A stretch of 64,000 nt of DNA from Syngnathus acus (GCF_901709675.1 NC_051090.1:7209842-7273841); one strand, 5' to 3'; positions 22,932 through 42,217 are shown, counted from the first letter of the stretch. A program made the numbers and translations. The notes: generated by a model not told the origin, from the letters alone.

Positions 22932-25158
22932 TCAGCATCCAATGTACCAGTCCACCACAGGTCTAAAAGACTTGTAAATCAACGTGTTGTTGGAGCACAT
23001 TAGTCCCCCACCTCGCCACATTTGAAGTACCTCCCTGTTCAGGTCTCCCAAGCAGGTCAATTGCTTCTCATAAGCCCACGACACGCACCACTTGGAGTGG
23101 TCGTACTTGGAATAGAATGGGGTAGATTTGGGAAGACGGATCCTCTTAATGTTCATGACGTGATTGGGCAAGGAGCAATTGGAAGGCAGCTCGTGGTCTG
23201 GTCTCTGCCAGGTCTCAGTCATCAAGTCCGCTTTTAGGACCTGAGCCACCCAGCCAGTATAGATGTCTGGATGGAAGTCAGAAATCAATGTTTTGGTAAC
23301 AAAACAAAACATAGTACAGATACATTTGTCTGATATTAGTGTGCAAAAGTAATACATATACATACATAACGCTGACCAATAAAAGTAATTTACCATCCAC
23401 GAAATGGTCGGATTTGGCGAAAGTGAAAAACATCTCTCCTTGCAAAGAAAGGAGCTGGTCCATTCTCTTGTCCGAAGGCGCTTCTGGCCTTTGGCCTGCA
23501 CATAACTGGGCCAGTTGAGGCAGTTTGCTAGCAAATGCAGGAGGGACGGAGCAGTTGTAGAATCGTGGGAAAAGATACACCAGGTGCTGCGCTATCATTG
23601 GGAAAAACCAAAGAGAACCTGATTTAACAAATATTCATATTGGCTAATTAGATGTCGAGATAAAATAATAGAAAACATTAAGAATGTGTGTGTGTGGGGG
23701 GTACATTCCTTGCTGAGCATGATGTGCAAAAGGTCTTTTCTTTCTCGGGGTTCACTCACTGACATGGACGAATTGGTCATAGTGGAGGCTAACACACAAA
23801 GCTGTCTGGCCATTGTCTTTGCCAGAGGATGGGTAGAGGTATCCCATCTCTGGGAATGAAGGGAAATGGGGAATGCTGTGAGACAGCAGGAAGCCCTGGG
23901 AAGAGTCAAATAGCAGTACCCCTGTTGGAAGCAAGACAAAAAAAAACTATGTGTTCAGGAAACACTGAAAAACTGAAAGCTGCATTCGTGGATACAAATT
24001 CTAGAGGTTAAAAAAAAAAAGGTGATGTTATAGTTGGTTAGATAACAAGCCAAATAGCTTAACATTTAGCTTGGGTAACAAAAACATAATCAAACATTAA
24101 CGTTAGAAAATCTGACAGTTACAAAACTGCATGCCATTTACCTTGAATGAACTGAACCATCAGTGATCAGAGCCAATATGTCTTTCAAAAGACATATTTC
24201 AAAATTTCTTTCAAAAGTTCTACAATGTCTTATATAATCCTCCTGAAACAGCCATAATTGAAAACCTATTTTTCAAAACGTTATAGATGATTTACAATTT
24301 TACCCCAGAACGAAATTTAGAAGCTTATTCCCGTGTCTGGAAAACATAATAATACTCCAAATGATCCAAGGTACTACAGAAATTTCCTCTTCACATCAAC
24401 TATTTAACACCAACCACTCGGATACCCACCCAAGAAAATCATAGCTTCTTGTCTACTGTACCTTTTGTATGTCCATATCCTCGCATGTATTTGAGGAGAG
24501 GTGGTGAATCATTGTAGAAGGCATAAACAAAGCCGCTAGACTGCGGAAAATACAGCACATTTTCAGGATGTCGAAATATAAAAGTCCCATTCCTGTCTAT
24601 TTAAATAGATATTTCATTACAGTGATAACGGTATAAAGAAGTGCTATTATTAGCATTTTATAGCAGAAGCTACAGTTCCCTGTTGAAAAAAGTGAATCCT
24701 TCCTCTAAGATGTAAAAGTGGTTCTTGAGTGTATAATACGGAAGAGTGAGGGAAAAAAAGAACATCACCTTGTTAATGGCTTTGCTGTAAAGCTGGTTGA
24801 GGGTGTTGCTGATGGCTCCTTGACTAGTGTTAACCATGAATTTACTAAGTTGCCAGGTGTCTAAGGAGGGGTCCAGGTACATGTAGTCTACCCCGCTACC
24901 CACCTCGCCAATTTTGTATCTTGGCAGCTTGTAGATGATGAACCTGCAGCAGATTAGACAGTGGTTTCATGACAGAATATACTCAAATGTTCAGAATATA
25001 CAAAACAAGAAATGTATCGATTAAGACAGAGTGAGGATATTATTAATGCATGAATTGCCTCACCAATCGACAGGCTGGCCATCTTCATTCTGGCAGGAAA
25101 TAGCAGCATCACACACAGCGAGGGCCAAAAGCATAAAAATACTTGATGTTGGTGCCAT
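22932..25158 (-). CDS. dnase2b: Deoxyribonuclease II beta, acid DNase
   Basis: Six exons in phase: 25064-25158, 24769-24943, 24462-24540, 23760-23921, 23394-23591 and 22932-23266. The product is 347 residues, near the mammalian 361. DNase II enzymes cut DNA at acid pH in lysosomes without metal ions. In mammals the beta form clears nuclear DNA during lens fibre maturation. Residues 1-20 are a signal peptide with a hydrophobic LLALAV core. The two HxK motifs that form the phospholipase-D-like active site are both intact: HTK at 114-116 and HSK at 293-295. Also visible are the PVDW-FIIYKLP start of the mature enzyme, HSIPHFPSFP, FAKSDHF and ETWQRP, plus several conserved cysteines. The assignment to 2b rather than dnase2 rests on synteny with rpf1 and uox. 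The gene diverges from uox. Confidence 0.93.
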
Positions 25159-26182
25159 TGTGACCTCTTGGTGTTTTCAGCAGAGTCGACTCCCCCCGAA
25201 ACACAAATTTAAACCTCCTCTGCACCTATGGCCGATGAGACAACCATTTTGCAAGTGGTTACTGCACAGCTCCAACACAATGCAAAAGGGGAACTGAAGC
25301 AGATGAGTCCCATGACACAAGTTTGGCTGACTTTGTAGTAATTATAATACTTTGGGAGGTGTTTACAATACTTCATACTATATGGGAAACCCCAGAACAA
25401 ATAAGAACTGAAAAACGCTGCACTAAAGGTCTGGAAAAGCATTTCTAATAATGAATGCAACAGTCTGATGAAGTCAAAGGGTCACAGGCTTGATGCATTT
25501 ATTGCAAGTCAGGGTTATGCCAACAAAAAATAAATGAAAATATGTGCTCACTTGAAAAATGGGTGGCTCCAAACAAAAGGTGCTCTCTTTCTTCTTTTAG
25601 CACGCAGAGTGATGTAACACGTTGAGTTGTAAATGCCAAGAAATTAAATTGGCGGATCAGGAGTGCTCTGGTTAGAACATCCGCCTCACAGTTAGGAGGG
25701 TGCAGGTTCGATTCCACCTCCAGCCCACCCTGAGTGGAGTTTGCATGTTCTCCCCGTACCTGTGTGGGCTTACTCCGGTTTCCTCCCACATCCCAAAAAG
25801 CATGCATGGTAGGACACTCCAAATTGCCCCAAGTTGGGAGTGTGAGTGCGGATGATTGTGTGCCTTGCAACCGATTCAGGATGTCCCCTGCTGGGATGGG
25901 CTCCAGCACGCCTGTGAATAAGCGGTATAGAAAATGGATGGAAATCTGAAATTTTAAACCTTTGTCCGATATTCATTTTTCGATCTGGAACTCAGATATC
26001 TTCAGTAAAGACAAAGAATTGTCGTGTGTGAATGACAGTTAAGAGGAACTAAATAATGTTCTGATGTCCAGGGGGCAAAGATGAAAACTCCTCCTCTTCA
26101 AAACCTCCTCTACCTGTCAAGCAAGTTTTTTTGTTTGCTAAAACCGTGCCGCTGGTTGACGATCAGCTGAAGGGAAGACAAC
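25159..26182. promoter_or_regulatory. Divergent dnase2b/uox upstream interval carrying a SINE
   Basis: About 1 kb separates the two start codons. Nearly 300 bases of it (25650-25942) are a SINE inserted in plus orientation. The rest shows no motif I can name with confidence. Each gene could have its own promoter on its own side of the SINE. Confidence 0.4.
25650..25942 (+). mobile_element. tRNA-derived SINE, near full length
   Basis: The head contains an A-box-like tggttagaacatcc (about 25669-25682) and a perfect tRNA B box GGTTCGATTCC (25705-25715). A central body follows with tttgcatgttctccccgt and ggtttcctcccacatcccaaaaa. The tail reads gcggtatagaaaatggatgg. This order marks a Pol III-transcribed tRNA-type SINE. 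The same family is seen at 2135, 11775, 26830, 34763, 42893 and 60057. Confidence 0.85.
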
Positions 26183-28570
26183 ATGGCAGGTTCTGCCAAT
26201 CAGGTAACCATTTTATACACATTTTGATGAAACTATGTATCCCGCAACTTTCAATCAGCTAAGACAATTTTCAAGGTAGAAACCATCCCTGGACTCAATG
26301 ACAATGTTCACATGTGGCAGAATGTTGAATTTGTGCGGACGGGCTACGGCAAGAACACCGTGAAGGTGCTGTGCATCAGGAGACAAGGGGACCAACATGA
26401 TATCATCGAGCTCAAGGCAGATGTGGAGCTCACTCTCAAGTCACGTAAGGATTATCTCACTGGAGACAACTCGGACATCATCCCTACTGACACGATCAAA
26501 AACACCGTTCATGCCTTGGCCAAACTGAAGGAGGTAGGTTAACCATCGCAACCCACCATTCTTTCTTGACTTTTGTGGATTCACACTAATTTCAGGTTGC
26601 TTGGTGAAACTGACTTTAAGAACTGAACTTTGAAAAAAATTATGGGTGCATTCTAGAGCCATTTCTTTAAGGGGGGGGGGGGGGGGGGTTAGAACCTGTA
26701 ACCACAAACCCTACCAAATGTAAATTAAATGAACACATATGTAGAATTTATTGAGTCTTGTACTTTTACTAGTAGTATACTGTTGTAACATTGTATTTGA
26801 TGGCATTATTTGTTATGTAGTTATTCAATTATGCAATCATCCATCCATTTTCTGTACTGCTTTGTCCCCACAAACAATATGAAATCAGATTATTAATTTG
26901 TGGTTGTGGTTTAGGGAGTAAATGTGTACTGTGTAAAAATATGACCTACCTCAAACTGTGTTTTGTGTTAAGGTGAAGACTATTGAGCAGTTTTCTTTGG
27001 ATCTTTGTCACCATTTCTTGACTGCTTTCAACCATGTGTTGAGGGTTAAGATTTACATGGAGGAGGCACCATGGAGAAGGCTGGAAAAGGTGAGGGAAAC
27101 AAAAGAATTATGGTTAACTTATTGGTTTTCTTCAGTGTTTTTATTCTGCTGTCATCACGACCTAAAGCCACTTTTTTCTCAATGAGTAACTCTGGTATTA
27201 TCAAAACCCCACATTGATTAACTTTTGAGATAAATTATTTTAGGATCGTTCTCAGAGTAATTATGAACATTGATGTAATTCAAAATGTTAAATAACAAAC
27301 CTTTACGGCAACGGACCAATAAAGTTTTGTTGAGTAATTGTGCTGTATAATTGGGTAATGTTTTAACACATTCAAAGACAACACAAAGGGTGGAGAGTTG
27401 CACACTTGTCATTGTGATAAACATGAAAGTGAAACAAAATGGAAAATTAAGCAAATCTAGTCCACATTTTTGTTTCCCACTTTTAGAATGGAGTTGAACA
27501 TGTCCACGCCTTCATTAACAGCCCGGAAGCCATCCGCTTCTGCGATATCGAACAACATCTCAATGGTAATTAACTTTTCTGTTTTATTTCCTATTATTGT
27601 GATTGGCACTCCCCTCACTCACTCTCTCACTATCCCCTACTCAGGCATTCCGGTGGTCCACGGTGGACTCAAGGACATGAAGGTGCTGAAAACCACTCAA
27701 TCTGGTTTTGTGGGTTTCCTCCGCGACCGCTTTACCACACTGCAAGAGGCCACGGACAGGTGTTTCTGTACCACCGTCTGTGCTAGGTGGCGCTACAACA
27801 AGGTTCAAGATGTCAACTTTGATGCTGTATGGTAATAAAAGGATCCAGTTCTGGATCATTACATACATGTAGCAATGTAATGCTTCGATATGTCATCTAA
27901 ACTCAGCTTTCTTATGATAGGAAATGTGTCAAAGATACGATCATTGAGAAGTTTGCAGGCCCTTTTGACCATGGAGAGTTCTCGCCTTCTGTGCAGAAGA
28001 CCCTTTATGATACACAGGTCCTAGTCCTCGCTCGGACTCCTGAGGTAAGGCCACATTTCACAAATTATAGAGCACCAAACAAAAAGAAACTTTTAGAACC
28101 GAGACTTTTGAATTCATCTTTTAAATATGACAATGATACTACTGATAAAGAATATTTCTGCCATTTTCACAAACATTCTCTGCCCTTTAGCATTCATTAT
28201 ACATTGCTGGCTGTTTTATCATTACCTTTCTTTGGTGAAATCACATGGTTCTGCCACTTTAGAGACACAAGTGCCTGTAAGAAAAAAAAAAAAAGATCAC
28301 TGTCAGTCACTGTCTCCCACCTCATGTGTGTATCCACTTACAGGTGGAGGAAATTGAGATCATCATGCCCAACAAACATTACTTCACAATCGACATGACA
28401 AGAATGGGCATTGAGAACAAGGGTGAAGTAAGTGAGTTTGGTTGTGGTCAATTGTGATTTAATTTGTTAGCTGACATTTTTTGTTTTTACAGACACAGGT
28501 TCTTCTTCCTCTTGACAACCCCTCGGGCAACATCACAGGGACACTGCGTAGGAAGCAAGCCAGGCTGTGA
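26183..28570 (+). CDS. uox: Urate oxidase (uricase), peroxisomal
   Basis: Eight exons in phase: 26183-26203, 26321-26533, 26973-27089, 27487-27565, 27645-27831, 27921-28044, 28344-28427 and 28493-28570. The product is 300 residues, the usual length. Uricase oxidises urate to 5-hydroxyisourate, the first step toward allantoin. The fold needs no cofactor and works as a tetramer of T-fold domains. Visible are [11 protein letters not shown] (8-18) with the catalytic-type K18, [16 protein letters not shown] (55-70) with T63 in the active-site PTDT, KTTQSGF, and H259 in the conserved NKHYF. The last three residues, ARL, form a plausible type 1 peroxisomal targeting signal. The first coding exon is only 21 bases. 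I placed the exon 2 acceptor at 26321, because an earlier AG at about 26275 would insert 15 unusual residues. No stops or frameshifts are seen, unlike the pseudogene of hominoids. Confidence 0.96.
26671..26689. repeat. G-run of about 18 bases in uox intron 2
   Basis: Long G homopolymer on the coding strand, able in principle to form a G-quadruplex in the uox pre-mRNA. Confidence 0.85.
26830..26872 (-). mobile_element. SINE tail fragment in uox intron 2
   Basis: The stretch atccatccattttctgtactgctttgtccccac is the tail end of the SINE family in this window. Nothing of the head is present. Confidence 0.55.
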
Positions 28571-28636
28571 AGACATAAGCACAAATACAGAATATGCTGG
28601 CGACATCGATGATTTATAGTCTTAGTAACAACCACT

Positions 28637-28679
28637 AATAAACGTGTTGTTCTTTGGTGAGAAAAGAGCACCGTTTATT
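28637..28679. terminator. Facing poly(A) signals of uox and samd13
   Basis: AATAAA on plus (28637-28642) lies 67 bases past the uox stop. TTTATT on plus (28674-28679) reads AATAAA on minus and would end samd13 after a roughly 700-base 3' tail. The two signals face each other 31 bases apart, so the transcripts should end at or past each other. Confidence 0.5.
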
Positions 28680-29378
28680 GCAAGTCTTTGAGTGAAATAT
28701 TCAAACTCCATCCAGTGTTGTACAAGGTCAAAACCACACGCACACCTGATTAGTCTTTTTTTTTTTTTTTCAAACAAGTTGAAGCACCACAGGCAAGTAG
28801 GGACATCATCATTATACACACATTTCTATTTTCAAAGAACCGAGCAGGACCTTTTGAGTTTGTCTTGTTGTATCTGGGGAAAATATAAAACTGCATATTT
28901 CCAGCCAAGTGGCAAGGCATGGACTCAGCGCATTGTAGAGCATGCATGTGACTTTTTTTTTTCTTAGGACATATTCAACAATACCACATCTGTAACTTCT
29001 GCCATATCAAAGTGTTTTCAATCATATATCATCTTATGTACAATTTTTAAAACCATCACAAGTTCATGACACTCACACAAACATGTAACACAATCTACAC
29101 AAACAATTTAGAGATGTTAAACCATCCTCAATAAGAATTCAAATCTTAAATAAAACATGACGAATAAAAAGTAAAATACAAATCTGAAGCAGCAGAAATA
29201 AAAACAGCTCATTAGACCCCATATCCGTGTTTGGGGTCCTGCACGCTTCGAAAAAACATTGTGAAACCGATCCAGTTTTAAGGTGCCATACGGCCAGAGG
29301 AGTCTCTGCCAACGGATAGCTGGTTGGGAGTCGTCGATTGTCACTGAGGTGGGAGAATATCGAGCTCCTGGTGACGTG
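28680..29378 (-). other. Probable samd13 3' untranslated region
   Basis: This interval has no coding exon. It would be transcribed as the samd13 3' tail if the minus-strand AATAAA at 28674-28679 is used. Confidence 0.4.
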
Positions 29379-30436
29379 CTAACAGGCGTTGCTCTTTAGA
29401 TGTTGGGTTTGCAGCGGCTTCACGTGATACTCATAAATCTTTAGGGCTGGGCCCAGCTTTATCGACAGGCCCGTCAACACATCATTACGTGTCATCAGGA
29501 GCAATGACTTGCCATCGATTTCCTGTCAACAAGTGAAGACATTTTATTTTCATTGCCACCCAAGTTAGTTGTCTTGAAGTCAAAAGGGAGGCGAGCGGCA
29601 AGTTCAACCTGATCTTGGAATGCTGTGGCCTGCTCCTCAAACCCTGTCGCTTTAAAGTAATTGACCACATCAGCGACCGCCCAGTTGGCTGGATCTGGAA
29701 GCTGGCCATTCTCTACTGGGCTGCAGAGAGACTATATTTTTCATTACAAGATTCAAGACTTAACATACTCTGAAAAACATGCAGACAAGTGAAGCATCAT
29801 TAAAGACAGAACTGTGCAAATTATAAAAACATAGGATAATACGACAGAAATGTTCACAAATTAAGGTTTCCTGAAAGAAACACTGGAAAAAAAATATATT
29901 GAGTAGTGCCTTGACTTGCACAGCAGAGTTCAAATGCAAAACATCAATTTTTTTACAAGGTGGAAGGGTGAAAGATTTATTTTACATAAAAAAAATCAGG
30001 TTATAGGTTAAAGCTGTTTTTTATTTTAGTGTATTAAACGTTTATACAGAAAAGGATCTTCCTTAAATCAGGTTTATGCGAACACAAAGTTCACCTCAGA
30101 CCATTTCCCATGGTTGAATTTGCTTTAGTTATTTAAAAATATTGTTATGAAGTGATATTGTCGTGCAATATTTGAATTAGCTTTTTTTCCCCTCTCCATA
30201 TTTTTGTTCATTTGACAATTTCTGTGCCATTAAAAATATATTTTTTTAAAATATGCATTACTTAAACAGTATTGACATTTTCCAATGAATACTCAGGTTG
30301 TAAATATCAGGGCAATTACGTTTTACATTTACTCGAGGCAAGCCACACGTCTGACTACAAAACAAGCACTCTTTCTTCTCAGTTATCTAAGACTGTACCT
30401 TTTGGTGTCAACAGAACCATTTGCCTTGTCTTCCAT
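29379..30436 (-). CDS. samd13: Sterile alpha motif domain-containing protein 13
   Basis: Three coding exons: 30399-30436, 29609-29720 and 29379-29522, in phase, giving 97 residues. SAMD13 is a small protein made almost entirely of one SAM domain, and its function is not established. SAM domains usually mediate protein oligomerisation. The sequence starts MEDKANGSV. It has [15 protein letters not shown] at residues 21-35, the loop [21 protein letters not shown], then [18 protein letters not shown]-like helices. This closely matches the mammalian protein, which is related to the SAM domain of polyhomeotic-type proteins. The ATG at 30436 is the first in frame in its exon. An upstream exon could add a few residues, as in human isoforms. 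5' noncoding exons probably lie between 30436 and about 31340. uox converges on it. Confidence 0.93.
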
Positions 30437-33400
30437 GACGGCTGCAACAAAACATGGAATACGCACATTATGAAATATCACTCAACCCATACGTACTCTC
30501 AAACTTTCAATTATTTTGCATACGCCTCAAACAATAAGTCCACACTTCGTTGTCACAGTATGCAAGCAGAAGCGAAAGACATTCAGCTATTATTGAGCAA
30601 TTATAAACTATTACACAGCAACATGAATGCACTGGACTTACAATCAGTAACGTTGCAATGAATTTTCATCAGATTGTTTTTTGTGTGTGTAGATCTTAAA
30701 ATAGGGTTGGCAGGATAAACATTCTCCTTTCTTAGTCTCGCTCGACGTTTCTGTTAGAATAATAAAAAAAAAAAGAGAAGGGAACAAGTGTTCAGGTGAC
30801 AAATGTCAAAAGTAAAGACATGCAAATGGATCGGGAAGAGTATGAACAAAGCTGCTATTATGTAAGTTTCGACCATCGGAACAACTGTAGAGTGTGAAAA
30901 TGACGCCCTTAAAATTCACATTTCATAATGATGGTTGAATTGAAAATAATGATAAAATAGACACACGGAAACCCTAACGCTTTTCCATTTGTGTCGAGTA
31001 ATTTTAATAGCAAAATACCACGCAGCTCAAATGATAAAACGATCACAATAACTAGAAAGCGAATATCAAAGACTGCCTTTTCGTATTTATCAAGCTAACA
31101 TGGACAGTTAGCTGGCTTTGCTAATACAAAATCGAACACATTTTGAATGACGCCTTTTTTGACAATAACGCGTCGTCCAAGTTAAACAACTTACGGGTGA
31201 CGACAAAAAGTTCCCGACTCCCCGTGGTGTTTCACCAGCAAAAAACGCAAGATATTCATTTGATAATATCACAAATTAATCAAAGCCAACTAGCTGCTTA
31301 TCGTCACAGCTTCCCATGCCCACGTCACTGGAGAATCATGGGAAGTGAAGTTTATTTCATGGTTTGATTTTTTTTTTTTTTTTTGCACTCGCTATGACAA
31401 TAAATCAACATTTCTTTTCCTAATAAAAAGGATTTATTGTGACATATTCTTTGTTACATAAAATCTGCTACAGCAAATAATATTCCCCTTACAAACACAA
31501 ATAAAGTTAGATGAGGAAAAACGTGTCAGCCATTTAAATGATGTGCAAAACGTCCCACAAACTAAATACAAAGAATATAGAGCCCATACTGGCATATGTG
31601 ACAAACTACAGAAAGAACCAAATCTAACTTGGTTATTCAGGAGTGAAGAGGCCCGGGGGGGAAAGTGCCATTGTTTACATCACATATGACAAACATCATT
31701 ACACGCAGGTTCTTAATGACACTGAAAGAGTTGTGGATTTCACAGAAAAATAGTTTGTGGCAGGATTGACACACAGGCAGTTTGGATTGAAACATGCTCA
31801 AGATCAAGGTGTTGATTAGCAGACATTTTCCTTATGTAACTATCATGGACACACAACAATATTCCGCGTAACCCTTTGTGCCAAACACACACACATAAAA
31901 GTAAAGCAATTATTAAAAGGGGAAACGTTTTTTTCCCACTATTGTGAGAGGCATTGGTGTGCAATAAGTTCTGAAACGTGTCAATATAAGTCTTCAGGGA
32001 AATGATCTTATTGAAATGGATCTTAAATATGAGTAATTGCTTTGAGCAACTAAAATCAGAAGAAACATAAGGTTGAAAATGAAATAAGATTAGAATAAAA
32101 TTGAGATTAACATACCAATTACCTTTCCAGGGCATTGAGCACCAGATCGTAAAACCTTTTTTTTTATTGGCGGACTAAAGTGAGGAAGATGTTGACAGTT
32201 ATTTCAATCCTTCCAAGAAAGTGTGAATAAAATAAAATAACATTTCTCCACACCTGACTGTTTTACCTGTAGGAAAAATTGCCTTGCAAGACAAAGCCAA
32301 ACCTCTCAAAGGACTTCCAAGGCTTAATAGACATATTACTGCATGAAAGTTAAACGGATAGTCATTGGTATGAAACACTTTGCATAGCTACAATGTTGAC
32401 TTGAGTCACTCTGGTGGGAGGTGTGTGCAGTGCAGAGGCAAAAATTTCAAAACAGCAACAGTGATGAGATATAAGTAATGATAATAATTTGCCATGTGTG
32501 AAGAAGAATAGCTCAACATAAACAGCCGCATACGGAAACAATTGTGAGTTGCTGCCCCCAAACTGTGGTCAAAACTGTATTCATGTTTCTCACAGACATG
32601 AACCATCTTAGACAATTTGCAAAAAAAATAATAAAAATAACTACTGTGTACAACTTGATGAACAAAGATGCAAATACTACGCAGGATTAGCGGAATCAGA
32701 AGAATAAGGATGTTTGATTTCCTGTTGCATTTGTTGTTGATTAAAATTTGCTGTAATGTGGTGGTGATGATGCAAGAAAATGCCACACCAATAAAAATAC
32801 ATTCTGCTCTAAAATAAAACAAATAATACCATATAATAATGATAGGAACAGCTTGGGGGGGTACTGTACCTTGACACTGTTGCACAAACATAACAAATAC
32901 ATAACAAAAAAACAAACAAACAGGGTCGGATACAACATAGAAAAAGCAATCAAAGCAAGTATGGCAGTGACATTATTTGAATGTGCCGCTCAAGCAATAT
33001 TAGCATTCAAACCCAAAGCAAAAAGAACAAAATGTTCATTCTTCAACATTCAGAAAAATTCAAAATCAAAGCATTTGGAATTATTCTGCATGTGTGGAAA
33101 ATCACAAGCCCCTTCTGTCATTAAATACATCCGGTCTGAGGTACAGTTCCAGGACATGTCCAATAAATGGATATGGTTGTAACAATGCTACAAATGATGC
33201 ACTATAATAACATCAATGGCAAGACTTAGCTTCATATTAATACTTCAATGCCCATTTATTTGCTTTAACAAGGATCAGTGCAAAAAAAAAAAAACACAAT
33301 AAAAACAATAATGTCACAAACTTCATCTTGCCTCATCAAAAATGATTTTGCCATCCTGTAATTTCCCAAAAAACGTAAGTGAACTGCATTCAAAAATACA

Positions 33401-34060
33401 CATTTATATGCCCAAAGAAGACAATGTTGGAAGTGTTGGATGGTTAATGATGATAAATAAACAGTAACCCAATCACACTGAGGCATGTACCTTGAGCTCA
33501 CATCACCTCACCTTTGGAGGGTGTTTTTTGGTGATAAACTTAATCCCAACATGTCCAATATGATTAACCTACAATACACAAATGATCTTGCCAAGTGGGC
33601 ATAAATGTGCTTGTGTATAATGGTCAAAGCTACAACAAACGGCAAAATGCATGGGTAGCTCTTGACTGCTTGGATTGTTCGAAAACAAAAGTGCTACCTT
33701 GAGCCGTTCACGCAGTCAGTCCCAGTTATGGTACTGGTTCAATTCCATCCTATTTAAGAAAAACATTTCCATTGCAGTTGACAGCCTCAGTGTCTCAGCG
33801 GTCATTAAAATGATGTCCCGTGAAACTGCTGTGGTGTAAACTTAATGTAACACCCACAAGAAGCCTGTTGCAAGTCTGATTTGGATTTCAGTCGTGCAGT
33901 ATACAAGGAATGATTGGAAGCTCCTGACTGGTCTATCGACAGTCAATTGAAATTTTGTCAGCCATGACAGCATTGTCACATAGAGTTGAGTTACGATGAG
34001 ATTTTCTAGCGAGTTTACTCCGTTCTGCACCTGCGCTAAAATCATTGATTATGTGAGTAT

Positions 34061-34425
34061 ACACTACTCACAAAAATAGGGATAGTTGGCTTTTTGAGAG
34101 AACTTTCAGGATTACCTTCAATTTATCAGCCATTAAAGGTGAACTTAATTTGACCTTGAAACTTCTAAATGGTGTTTGAGCCATAAATTGACCAAAATAC
34201 ATTTTGGCATCATAAGACCAAGACTTTACCCAACAACTGATTAATGGTACCATTATTGGAAATTTTTATGGATCAAATACCCGTTATTTGGTTCCTTGTT
34301 GGAGAATAGCAAAAAGTACTGAAATATTGAACAGTTGAAAATTATGTTCATCTGTAAAGGTTAGAGTGCGTTTCAGGCTGACCCCAAAATGATACCCAAA
34401 AGCCATAACCTTTTGTGAGTAGCGT
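34061..34425. mobile_element. Mariner/Tc1-like MITE
   Basis: The left end reads cactactcacaaaaatagggat and the right end ttttgtgagtagcg, so the ends are inverted repeats (CACTACTCACAAAA against CGCTACTCACAAAA). TA lies next to both. The inside matches the widespread non-autonomous mariner elements of vertebrates in style (ggtgaacttaatttgacctt, gactttacccaacaa). No transposase is present. Confidence 0.75.
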
Positions 34426-34762
34426 ATTCATACACGTCTCTCTTGCTCTCTCTCTCTCTTTCTCTCTCGCTCTCTCTTTTTTTCGGTAGAGATAAAGGCA
34501 CAGAAGATAAGGGAAGCACATTGTTTTTTTTTGTTTTTGTTTTTTTTAGCATGAACATTCCAAGTGTACGGAAAGTTGGAACTTATAATTTTCCTCTTGA
34601 GTTGTTTGACAGTCAGCAACAACATATTATTGAGGCCAAACGAAGTTATCGGAGACAAGCCACAACATGAACCTACAGAGTGAGCACTCCTTCATTCATA
34701 TTGCACAAATGGCTATATTCATCAAAATACCGTGTTTAGACTAGTGGGACCGCACAAAATAT

Positions 34763-35093
34763 CCTTCCATCCATCCATTGTCTATACCGCTTGTCCCCAC
34801 GGGGGTGGCGGGCGTGCTGGAGCCTATCCCAGCAGTCATCGGGCAGTAGGCGGGGGACACCCTGAACTGGTTACCAGCCGATTGCAGGGCACACAGAGAC
34901 GAACAACCATCCGCACTTGCACTCACACCGAGGGGCAATTTGGAGTGCTCAATTGCAAGCATGTTTTTGGAATGTGGGAGGAAACCAGAGTGCCCGGAAA
35001 AACCCACGTGGGCACGGGGAGAACATGCAAACTCCACACAGGGAAGGTCGGAGGTGGAATCGAACCGACACCCTCCGTGCTAACCAATGCGCC
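34763..35093 (-). mobile_element. Full-length tRNA-derived SINE with 13-bp target duplication
   Basis: On the minus strand this copy starts with ggttagcacgg (A-box-like) and a perfect B box GGTTCGATTCC, and ends with a GGAT-rich tail. It is flanked by an identical 13-base direct repeat, ccgcacaaaatat, at 34750-34762 and 35094-35106. That is the mark of target-primed reverse transcription. The perfect flanks and full length suggest a fairly recent insertion. Confidence 0.9.
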
Positions 35094-35746
35094 CCGCACA
35101 AAATATATTGTGAGGATTTTTTTTTTTTGTTGACTGCTGTCTGTATAAGGGTCTGCCTTCACTTATTGCCTGCTCACTGAGACAGTAAAAGATTTCACCT
35201 CACCATTTAAAAATACAATTTTCCAAGGCCCGTTCCCTAGCTGACAATGCCCAAGAATCCTATATGTGTGTACTTCTGGCCAATGTTTATGTCAAAAGTT
35301 CACTATACATTTATATAATTAATTTAGCGAATGATAAAAAATATCTGTCTCGCCGATAACTTAGCTGCGTATGAAGAACAATGATGGATTGACTTATCAG
35401 CTTTCGGTGTCAACTCAGCTCACTAGCAAATAATACATTTTCAAATTAAACCAATAAGAAAGACATTTCCCATAAGCTTTCTACACAAGCCAACAAGACG
35501 GTGAATAACAGGAAATACGTGCAATATCAGATGCTACCATGTATCATCAACAGTGACACTTAGGAATAATTCTGAATTTCATGTTATTTCCAAAAATAAA
35601 AATCCTAACTGAAAATGAAATTTCAAGAAAAAAAAGGGGACTAAAGCTGAGAGGTGGGTCACAAGGGTGTGCCTGCATAATGTACCTGTGTGCGGGCTTG
35701 TGTTCTGAACAGCACATAAGATCATGGCATAAAGGACCTCGAATCA

Positions 35747-42217
<6,471 letters not shown>

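Noticed and set aside
22932-23534. A 200-codon open frame on minus
   Set aside because: The last exon of dnase2b (22932-23266) happens to run open into its intron. The splice acceptor at 23267 and family alignment fix the true start.
26276-26320. Earlier acceptor for uox exon 2 giving 15 more residues
   Set aside because: Other uricases join directly to [10 protein letters not shown], and the acceptor at 26320 gives this exactly.
32406-32915. A 169-codon open frame on minus
   Set aside because: AT-rich, rich in Phe, Tyr and Cys, no recognisable family, and located in the probable prkacb 3' tail. Most likely chance.
34732-35133. A 133-codon open frame on plus
   Set aside because: It lies almost wholly within the full-length SINE, read antisense.
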